From NCBI RefSeq assembly GCF_024868665.1, contig NC_079893.1, forward strand, positions 14,794,549 through 14,858,548: 64,000 nt of DNA. Reading direction: 5' to 3'. Below the pieces are notes generated by a model. The model did not search any database and was not told the DNA's origin. It worked only from the letters and a program-made list of their open reading frames with translations. The position numbers and the translations under genes are program-made. This DNA comes from Triplophysa rosa (taxonomy: Eukaryota > Chordata > Actinopteri > Cypriniformes > Nemacheilidae). This document shows positions 55,244 through 64,000 of the stretch, piece by piece (position 1 is the first letter of the stretch; each line of letters opens with the position of its first letter).

Positions 55244-58200
55244 AGAAATTATAACAATACAACCAGAAGTGAAACCAGCTGAACAAACAACTAACAGCAC
55301 CCCTAAGGAGAAATTGCAATTATTTTCTACAGTAGATCACGATGAACTGTCTAAAATTACTAGATCATCTAAATCAAGAACATGCATGCTAGACCCTATA
55401 CCTACAAATCTACTGAAAGAGATCCTCCCAGAAATTATAGATCCTCTTCTTGGCATTATTAACTCTTCTCTGACACTAGGACATGTGCCTAAAGCATATA
55501 AAGTGGCAGTTATAAGGCCCCTTGTCAAAAAAACCCAACTCGACCCTAGAGAACTAGTTAATTACAGACCTAGCACATCACAGTACAGAGACTGCTTTGA
55601 TCAGAGTTACAAATTATCTGCATTTGGCGTCTGACCGAGGTTGTATCTCGTTATTGGTGCTGCTAGACCTTAGTGCTGCATTCGACACCATTGACCACAG
55701 CACACTCCTACATAGACTAGAAAATTACGTCTGCATTAAGGGAATAGCTTTGAAATGATTTAAATCTTATTTATCCGACCGTTTTCAATTTGTAGCAATA
55801 AACAATGAGGTGTCATGCAAATCGCAAGTCCAGTACGGTGTAACACAGGGCTCAGTCTTCGCATTATACATGCTACCTCTAGGAGATATAATAAAGCGAC
55901 AAGGAGTTAGCTTTCACTGTTATGCTGATGATACTCAACTCAACAATTTCCTTGAAGCCTCATGAAACACAGCAGTTCAATGGAATGCATAGTCGATATA
56001 AAAAAACTGGATGATTAACAACTTTATATTTTCTGAACTCGAACAAAACAGAAGTATTACTTATTGGACCGAAAACCGCCATACGTAACAACGAAGAATA
56101 CTGCTTATCTATTGATGGATGTTCCATAAAAGCCTCATCGTCTGCAAAGAATCTTGACGTTTTATTCTATAGCAATCTGTCGTTTGAGAGCCACATCGCC
56201 AACACCTGTAAAATTGCATTTTTCCATCTTAAGAATATATATAAACTACGTCATATGCTGTCACTGCCAGATGCAGAGAATTTAATTCATGCATTCATGA
56301 CATCAAGACTAGATTACTGTAACGCACTATTAGGTGGTTGCCCTGCAGGCTTATTACAAAAACTCCAACTGGTCCGAAACGCGACAGCTCGAAGACTAAC
56401 GCCAGCTTCACACAGTACGCATAAGCAAAGTGTGAGCAGCACATATTTTTTTCAGAGCAAATGTTAACAGATGAGAGCATTCATACCGCAAGTGTAAGCA
56501 GCGCGTGCTCGTGGAGCAGAAGCGGTGCGTAAGCAGCAGTGCAGCGATCATTTCGGCGCCAAGTCTATTTTTGCTGCGCTGCTCATGCTCAATTAAAGCA
56601 ACAGTGCATACTTTACGGACAAAATCCACATGGATTGACAGGAAAAGTAACTTTAAAGCATGTAAGTGGTGCCTATTGTGTTTTAACAGTCTACATGACT
56701 TTCAAAAACACTTTTGCCAGGAGTTTTTTTGTCCAAAATCACAACGGCACATTTAAAGGATTTATAATACAAGTGTATCTTAAATGTTATGCTTATATTG
56801 CATATGAAAGAGTGGAAAACAATCGCATTATGCTGTCAGTGTACTATCTGCAACCTATTGTCATCATAACCTTCTGAAAAAAATATGAGTATGTGTGAGA
56901 GAAAAGCGATCGCATCACAAGTCAGTCACTCTCTCCTGTGGTGAGTTAACCCTTTAGTGACTTTGTATCCTTAAAAGCACGATAGCCTTTTATTCATAAC
57001 TTCTACTATGTAGATCTAAAAGAGCATGAAACAGGCAGATATAACAAATCATAGTTAGGCAATCTACTTAAAAAGCGCTTTGATTAAGTTCTGAAATATA
57101 TTTTGCTCATTGATGTATTTAAATAATGCAATGCAAAATTGCATTGTTGTACTGTGGTACCCAGGCAACACTGTGCATGGTGCATACGCTTCCGGTGTGA
57201 AAGGAAAATGGTGACGCGCTGCTCCTGCTCTGCCTACGTACTGCTCACGCTCTGCTTACGCGAGCTGTGTGAAGCCGGCATAACACGTAAAAAAATATGA
57301 GCATATTAGCCCGGTTCTGTCAACCGTGCACTGGTTAACTATTAAGCATTGCATTAACTTTAAAAAAATTGCTTTTTACCTATAAAGCCTCACATGCGTT
57401 AGCTCCACAGTACCTGAGTGAACTTCTCTTGTATTACAGTCCTTCATGTGCACTACGCTCTTAGTCGTCCGGTCAGCTGGTAATACCTAGAATTTCAAAA
57501 TCAAGTGCAGGTGGTAGATCCTGTTCCTATCTAGCTCCTAAACTTTGGAACAGTCTTCCCTGAACTGTCCGGGAGGCAGACACACTCTGTCAGTTTAAAT
57601 CAAGACTAAAGACGCATCTTTTTAATCTTGCATACACTACACTTCCATAATATAAATCCTCTGAGGGTTTAGGCTGCATTAGTTAGATCAACCTGAACCA
57701 GGAACACTTCCAATAACAACTGATGTACTTGTTGCATCAAAGAGTGCAGAAAAGTACTCTACTCTCAGCTGTCTTGTCTAATTGTTCCGTGGTTACCACA
57801 GCGAGCAGGATGCAGTTCATGCCCAGACCTGATGGTAGAGAGGAGAATGGGAAGCGGAGACCTGACAAGAGCTGAGATGATAGAGCTGGATAAAGAGGGA
57901 CGCGGCAACTTGACACGTATTCACTACAAAATTTCAACTGCTACAAAGATTATTAATGATAACCTTAAACCTAAATTTATTTTTTTATTTAGCCTAGTAG
58001 TGCAAGCACTGTCGAGCTTGTGTAGAGGCTGCAGCTTTTGCCAGATGGGAACTGGAATTCCCTGGTTGGGCCTGGGTTCTCCTGAGGGGCTTTGGGTACT
58101 GTTTTGCACTGTTTGCCTGGCCGGGGGATCTGCTTTATTTATTTTAGAGTTTTACTTAATTAATATTACATATAGGAATTTATAGTCTGTTTAATATTTG

Positions 58201-58336
58201 ACCTGTGTTTCTCTCTCCCTTATCTTAAATGTGTGCTTTAAATGTTTAGCTTATAGTCAATATGTTTTATGTACAGCTGCTTTGTAACAATGAAAGTTGT
58301 AAAAAGCACTATATAAATAAAGTTGACTTGACTTGA
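55244..58336 (+). mobile_element. L2 LINE, partial ORF2 and 3' UTR, inserted in gypsy
   Basis: It starts inside ORF2 (LQLFSTVDHDELSKITRSSK, CMLDPIPTNLLKEILPEIID), is deleted after VNYRP, and continues with [28 protein letters not shown] (catalytic ADD), FMTSRLDYCNALLGG and the C-terminal QFKSRLKTHLFNL. A typical L2 3' UTR ends CACTATATAAATAAAGTTGA then CTTG repeats. A TIR element is inserted at 56401-57279. There are many stops. Confidence 0.85.
56401..57279. mobile_element. DNA transposon (MITE) with about 40-bp TIRs inside L2
   Basis: The left end GCCAGCTTCACACAGTACGC and the right end, read inward, GCCGGCTTCACACAGCTCGC match, and continue with TAAGCA.AG.GTGAGCAG. The 879-bp insert splits the L2 frame after ATARRLT. 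No transposase is visible. I could not confirm a target duplication (TAAC occurs at or near each side). Confidence 0.75.
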
Positions 58337-58923
58337 ACAATGTAATAATCAAGTTTTGATATCTGCTACCTCTTGATCCATCTAACTAAGTATGGCCAAA
58401 ATCTACATCAAACCGGACTTGAGGAGTGCTTATAATCTGATTTGGATAAAGGAAGGAGATTAATGGAGGGCCGCATTTTTCACCACTATAGGGCACTACG
58501 AATATTTGATTATGCCCTTTGGTCTTGCAAACGCTCCACCAGAATCCCAATCATTCATCAATGAAATATTTAAGGACATTCTCGACAAGTTTGTAGTACC
58601 ATACATTAATGACATCCTCATCTACTCTCAGTCAGAAGGGGGACATGTAAGCCCTGTCCGAACTGTATTGTCTCACCTGTTGAAACATCAGCTGCATGTC
58701 AAGGCAGATAAATTTGAGTTTCATGTTAAAAGTACCAAATTACCGGGATACAACATTAGTCATGAGAGTGTAGAGTTAGCCGTGTGAAAGATAACAGTTG
58801 TTACTGAAGAGCCTCAACCTAAGACTATCAAGGAACTTCAGCGTTTTCTGGGATTTGCTCATTTTTATCGATGAGTCATCAGAAACTATAGGATGGTTGC
58901 TGGTCCCATGACTTCATTACTGA

Positions 58924-59112
<189 letters not shown>

Positions 59113-59333
59113 TAACTCACCTCTACATAGAGAAATTGCGATGAAGGTAATAAGGAACTATTGTCCATAAAAGCAGCCATAAAAGAGTGGCGTCATTGGC
59201 TAGAAGGAGCAAAACATACCTTCCAAGTCATCAGCAACCATGAGAACCTCAAGTACATCAAAAATGCCATGACACTGAACTCTCGTCAAGCCAGGTGCTC
59301 ATTGTTTTACACATGCTTCCATGTCTATCTATG

Positions 59334-59978
59334 TTTCCATAATATAAATCTTCAGAGGGTTTAGGCTGCATTAGTTAGATCAACCGGAACCAAAAACACA
59401 ACTGATGTACTTGTTGCATCAAAGAGTACAGAACAGTACTCTACTCTCAGCCAGTCTTGTCTCATTGTTCCAAGGTTACCACAGCGAGCAGGATGCAGTT
59501 CATGGCCTGACCTGATGGTAGAGCGGAGAATGGGAAGTGGGGACCTGACAAGAGCTGAGATGATAGAGCTGGATAAAGAAGGACGCGGTCTCTTGACATG
59601 TCTTCACCACAAAACTTCAAATGCTATTAGATTATTAATGATAATCTTAAACTATAATTTATTTTATTATTAAGTTTATTTATTTTATTTAGCCTTGTTG
59701 TGCAAGTTCTCTGGAGCTTGTGCAGAGGCAGCAGCTTTTGCCAGAGGGGAACTGGAATCCCCTGGTTGGGCCTGGGTTCTCCTGAGGTTTTTTTTCTCGA
59801 TTAGAGTTTTGGGTTCCTCGCCACCGTTTGCATACTGTTTTTGCACTATCTGCCTGACCGGGGGGGCTGCTTTAGAATTTTAAAGTTTTACTTAATTAAT
59901 ATTGCATATAGGAATTTATAGTCTGTTATATTTGACCTGTGCTTCTCTCTCCTTTATCCTAAATGTGTGCTCTCACTG

Positions 59979-60021
<43 letters not shown>

Positions 60022-60318
60022 ACTTGTCTGTGTACGTACGTGTGTGTGTGTGTGTTGTGTGTGTGTGCATGCGCATCCGTATGTGTGTGTGTGTGTGTGT
60101 GTCTCTATGTCTATGTGTGTTAGTACGTGTGCATATTGTGTGTGTGGAGTGTTTTGTATGTGGGTATGTCTGTCTTCGGTGTTTTCAACCTTTTCTTGTT
60201 TTTGCAGGTACAACTTTAATTATTTTGCTTATAGTCAATATGTCTCATTTACAGCTGCTTTGTAACAATGAAAATTGTAAAAGCGCTATATAAATAAAGT
60301 TGAGTTGAGTTGAGATGA
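59334..60318 (+). mobile_element. L2 LINE 3' UTR copy, inserted in gypsy
   Basis: It begins CCATAATATAAATCTTCAGA, parallel to 57644 of the other L2, and follows the same 3' UTR through GAGCAGGATGCAGTTCATG to the tail CGCTATATAAATAAAGTTGA then GTTG repeats. It contains GT microsatellites absent from the L2 copy ending at 58336 but present in the one at 37827-38208. It is 5'-truncated, with no ORF2 left. Confidence 0.85.
59982..60019 (+). repeat. (GT)n microsatellite
   Basis: About 19 GT units, followed by several shorter TGTG tracts to about 60120, inside the L2 3' UTR. Confidence 0.9.
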
Positions 60319-60639
60319 GATGTCAAACCGCCCCGGAAACAAAAACAGTAAATCTTATGCTCTGTCAAGGCATCATGATCAGCCATCAAACAAACCCACT
60401 TCTGCCACAATCCTACCACCTTCAGTCATCATTCACTGTCACTTGGGACTTCAGGGATGACCTTCAGAGAGCACAACAAGCAGAACCTCAACCAGCCAAC
60501 TGTCCCCCAAACAAACAATTCATTTCTCATATCAGGTCATCCAGGAATTTCACGCACCCTCCTGTCTGATTCAGAACTCATTATGGTGGTCATTTTCAAT
60601 GTGTCCTTGGTTATCAACTCCCCAAGCTAGGTCCAAAAC

Positions 60640-61254
60640 AAATATCCTAGCCAGTAGCCAATGTATAATAATATATATAAACTCAGCCCGCTCATACCCA
60701 AAACTGGGCATGCACTAACATTGTACCATAGTAAACAGTGTAGAACCCAGTACCAAGGTGAATTGTATAAAGGGGAAATAACATGGGATATCGAGTGTCC
60801 AACATCAAGTTTATGTACGTAGAATGTGTAAAAATGCTATTATTTCGTAATAATAGGCAGTTATTCTTATCTTACTTCTTGACTGACTCTCAAATGATTC
60901 GTTCCGAGGTTAATCTGTCTAATCCCCTCCTTTTCGCTAGCCTAGTCTGATGTGATTGGTCAAATGGTCTCGTCTGCTGTGATCGGTTTACCGCGAATGA
61001 GGCTCACAAGCGGGCAGTCCTAACAAAACGTAGGTGGGGACTATATGTAGTGACGTAAATCCGCGGCAGTTCGCAAATCGGCGAAAGGACGACTCGTTTG
61101 CGTGATTCAGAGTCGACTCCCTTTTTTCCAAGCCAATAACTTTGTTATTCATTCACCTTCGGGTTTACAATATAGCAGACTGCTTACTTTCAAACACAGC
61201 AACATTACACACTGCATGAAATGTAGTTTTCATGATCTCATGTTATGTACTCTT
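60640..61254. other. Unassigned insertion within gypsy
   Basis: Gypsy coding similarity ends near 60640 and resumes near 61255. The 600 bp between contain no domain I recognise; CCGCGGCAGTTCGCAAATCG-type sequence near 61060 is more GC-rich. It replaces most of the integrase core and may be an unrecognised element. Confidence 0.4.
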
Positions 61255-61630
61255 TAACACAAGCAGTGGACGATTGGGAGTGCCATAGTGAGAGGGTGTG
61301 GGACAGTGCTCACGTTAGGCTTCAGAGAGCCATTAGGAATCAAGAACTTCAAACAAATTGCAGACGGCGTCCAATCCTTCCTACCAACCTGGACAACGTG
61401 TTGACCTCAAGTTGTCACTACCCAGCAAGAAGTTTAGCCTAAGGTATGTTGGCCCTTTAAAGACCCTAAGTCTGATGTCACATAGCAGTTGCACCTTCAT
61501 GCTCAATATAAGATCTCTCCTTCAGTTCATGTCTCCCTACTAAAACTGGTTCACCATGACGTTGACCCCAACCATGAGCCTCAAGAACCTCCACCGCCAT
61601 TGGACTACGATGGGTCATTGGTATATGAAT

Positions 61631-61716
61631 GTGGATTACGCTTTGGACTTGTTTGCACTTATGTTTTATTAAACATCAGCACTTAGATTCAAACATCCCA
61701 AAGCCTCATTGTTACA
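61631..61716 (+). mobile_element. 3' LTR remnant of the gypsy element
   Basis: TGGATTACGCTTTGGACTTG, TTTTATTAAACATCAGCAC and the end CTCATTGTTACA match 54358-54425 plus 54899-54911. It directly abuts integrase coding sequence, so the 5' part of this LTR is deleted. Confidence 0.6.
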
Positions 61717-62782
61717 ATTCCCAAACCGCCACAGCCCATTCAATCGCATTAGCAGTCAATAAGGATATAAGGAAAGCACACTTCTCATCTGCATCAAATT
61801 TGTTCTTTTGGTTATAAAAAACAAAATAAAATACTTGATGAATGAATAATTTGCATTGAATTAAATACACAATGAAAAAGTGGGCTTTTAGAGTTATAGC
61901 GGCCCATGACAGCTGTTTTATTCAGGATTATAAAAATCCTGATGGGGCAGGACACAACTATGATATGCATTTTTAACTGAAAATATACATTTATATGTAA
62001 CTATGTAATAAAAAAAACTTAATATATTACAGATCTCAGTCTTTCAGTGTACATGTATGTTTTTATTTTGTTGCATTTTTTTAACTCTTTATTTTGAAGA
62101 ATGAGCTCGGGCTAAGTACATGTTAAATGACATGTATTTTTAGAGCATGCATTTAAAACAATTTTAATGAAATTATTTAAAATAGTACACTGAAAACCGT
62201 GATTATACAGATATTCTTGAGAATTATTTTTATGTTTAGCATGTGGTGCGAATGCCTCAACTCAGGGCGTCTTGTGATAAAAGACCGAAACACACAATGA
62301 GGGTGGGGTACTCAACTGATTGTGTCACCCAAAGGTCATTGGGCAACACATTTCACCTCAACAAAACTGCAGTGAAGAGGTGTAGCGTCTTTGTAAATAC
62401 ATCTAACTACACTAGTCATTTACCTCATTGTTCCCCAGTCATACATAAAGCAATTGTAAAATGATGACTGTTTATACTTATTGAGGCACAGAACCATGGA
62501 CATAGCACTAGGCCATGATCATGGATTATTGCTGAACCAATGTAAAAGCATAACAATTCCTGCGTTCACGAGAGGGAAAACATTCTATGGTATGGCTAAA
62601 TTGTGCTTACAATTGGGATTATAAAGTGTTATTATGCAAGCAATACATTTCCTATAATTTTCAACATAAAAATGGCTTCGGTAGGTAGGATATGTTTTGT
62701 CCCTTATTTTAAAAGTCAAAACTCAGTGATATACATGGTTTCATACATATACACATTATGTATGACACAGTATATTAAATAC
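61717..62782. other. gk intron, unassigned
   Basis: AT-rich intron sequence between the gypsy remnant and the gk microexon. No gene or clear repeat. Confidence 0.45.
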
Positions 62783-62825
62783 CTTTGTTCCTACGTTTCT
62801 AAGCAGGAAACAACCAGTCCCATAG
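62783..62825 (-). CDS. gk: gk 43-bp microexon encoding YGTGCFLLRNVGTK
   Basis: Acceptor TTTTTTATTTACAG precedes 62825 and donor GTATTT follows 62783. The first base completes a Thr codon (AC+C) from the previous exon, then YGTGCFLLRNVGTK ends in phase 0 at AAG. This is the KNTYGTGCFLLCNTG region of glycerol kinases, part of the ATP phosphate-binding loop. Its phase exactly bridges the flanking exons: joining 62973 directly to 25130 would put a stop in frame. Its small size hides it from ORF detection. Confidence 0.93.
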
Positions 62826-62972
62826 CTGTAAATAAAAAAGTAACGCACTTTGAGCAAATAACCATAACCAAAATAACAAGGCATGGCAAAAGAAACCATT
62901 TCAATTCATTTTTGTTGAAAATTGTTACAATTACATTGTAGTTATAGGGAAGTTAACTAAATAAAATCATAC

Positions 62973-63040
62973 GTATTTTTGGCTTGTCCATCCCTGAAGC
63001 ACATCTGTCCAACCAGGGCAGCAGACTGGTCACCGAGACA
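62973..63040 (-). CDS. gk: gk exon encoding [20 protein letters not shown]...
   Basis: Acceptor TTATTCTCTACACAG precedes 63040. The exon reads [20 protein letters not shown] then KNT minus one base, and ends at donor GTATGA. GDQ.AAL.GQ contains the aspartate that acts as catalytic base in bacterial GlpK. The vertebrate sequence is [15 protein letters not shown]. Length is 68 bp, starting in phase 0 and ending with two bases of a codon. The next intron is only 147 bp. Confidence 0.94.
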
Positions 63041-63535
63041 CTGTGTAGAGAATAAAAAATTATAAATTATATATATACACAGCAGACTACTCGTGTAAAT
63101 AAGTCATAACAAGTAAGTGATAAACCTAGTGTTGGGCAACTAGTAATAATATCTGGTGTTCAGTTACAAATATTATAGGCTTTGTAACTTATTTAGTGTT
63201 AATGCACAATGTTGAATTTGGGTGCTCAACATCTGCGCATGTGCAGAGCACTTCTTCCCCATTCTACACTTATTATATTGACTGGATTTGTCTGCACGAA
63301 CACAAAACAATATTTTTAAGGTATGATATTAACTCAATTTTATTTTTATTCTCAGGAGAGCGCATGAAATTGTAGCGGTGTGGCCACTTAAACAGACGAC
63401 GACTGACAGATGTAAGCATTCCTGGTCTAGAGAGTTAAAATGCACTTTCTATCAGCATTTTTCAATCTTTAAACATGTGAGATCGACATAGACTTCAGCC
63501 CTCCATCTTAAGGAAAGGTGTGTTTGGACAATGTA
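63041..63535. other. gk intron, unassigned
   Basis: Upstream gk intron. No exon or clear repeat is seen before the LTR at 63536. Confidence 0.4.
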
Positions 63536-64000
63536 TGTCATGGTTCTGCCCACCTTGTCTTGCTTTTCTTGGCCTAGTGGCAGAACCATGATAGAACCTC
63601 TTGTTTTATGTGGAGAGTGACGTTTGGTCCCTGTTGGTCTTCCACTCTCCGGTGTGTCGTCTTTTTTCCCGCCCTTTCGTCTCCTCGTTATTGTTTGTTA
63701 ATTAGTTCATGTCCTGCACCTGTCCCCTCTTGATTTATCCCCTTTATAATGCCCTTGTGTCTTCTGTCTCGCGCTGGATCATTGTACTGTTGTGTGTGTG
63801 TCATATGTGGTGAGTTCCTGTCTTGTCAGTGTAGTTTAGTTATTTTGTATTTAATTCAAGCGTTGTCTTAGTCTGGTTAGGTGTAGTTAGTCCTTGGTGT
63901 CATGTTTTATACCCTTGTGTTTTGTTTTGTTACCCCCACGTGGGTCTTTGTTTTGTATTTATATTTTATTAAATGTTTTGTTAACCCCTTACCCGCTGTC
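63536..64000 (+). mobile_element. LTR, running off the window
   Basis: It starts TGTCATGGTTCTGCC and matches the solo LTR at 54431-54893 through the last visible bases (GTTAACCCCTTACCCGCTGTC-like end). By comparison about 50 bp should remain beyond 64000. The first 60 bp contain an inverted repeat (CATGGTTCTGCC and GGCAGAACCATG) that can form a hairpin. Whether it is solo or heads a full element cannot be told. Confidence 0.8.

Overview
The window looks like teleost fish genomic DNA, probably from a cypriniform. Two recognisable host genes lie on the minus strand, and most of the rest is transposable elements nested inside each other. The lineage is inferred from the mixture of DIRS, L2, Rex1/CR1-type, Nimb/I-type, Ty3/gypsy, hAT, Tc1 and MITE families and from close agreement with vertebrate protein exons. 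No bacterial, phage or CRISPR features are present. Most long open frames here are shadows or decayed transposon coding sequence.

Host genes. Position 868-1005 (minus) is the first coding exon of zc3h13, a subunit of the nuclear m6A RNA methyltransferase complex. Five correctly phased exons of glycerol kinase (gk) lie on the minus strand at 62973-63040, 62783-62825 (a 43-base microexon), 25050-25130, 17112-17190 and 16914-17010. The intron between the second and third of these is about 37.65 kb and holds most of the transposons. Exons downstream of 16914 could not be found, although there is one 100-N assembly gap (10489-10588). Two weaker exon candidates are at 8578-8731 (minus) and 14953-15035 (plus).

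Layout. 1-5 kb: zc3h13 exon and two Nimb/I-type LINE remnants. 5-10.3 kb: MITEs, a repeat carrying a minisatellite, a DIRS scrap, otherwise unassigned. 10.3-14.8 kb: DIRS copy A and an inverted DIRS scrap either side of the gap. 14.8-25.8 kb: gk exons, a hairpin MITE, a SINE inside a MITE inside another repeat, a Tc1 remnant and tandem repeats. 25.8-33.5 kb: an hAT element with an 8-bp target duplication, containing full-length DIRS copy C. 33.7-38.9 kb: a 275-bp tandem repeat whose second unit is split by DIRS copy D. 39-46.5 kb: L2, antisense gypsy split by an hAT MITE, and a gypsy LTR split by a LINE. 46.8-49.6 kb: a second gypsy lineage with its LTR. 50-53 kb: internally deleted DIRS copy E and a long GT tract. 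53-61.7 kb: a gypsy element broken by a solo LTR and two L2 insertions, one of which carries its own TIR element. 61.7-64 kb: gk exons and the start of another LTR.

The DIRS elements are the most coherent system. Each encodes gag, reverse transcriptase/RNase H and a tyrosine recombinase, ends in inverted repeats containing a TATA box, and has an internal region that joins its two terminal sequences. All seven visible ends abut a GTT (AAC) trinucleotide. An unoccupied copy of the copy D target, in the neighbouring tandem unit, shows a single GTT. No copy has an intact coding set: copy A is closest, with two frameshifts, one stop in RT/RH, one stop in the recombinase and a 153-bp RNase H deletion.
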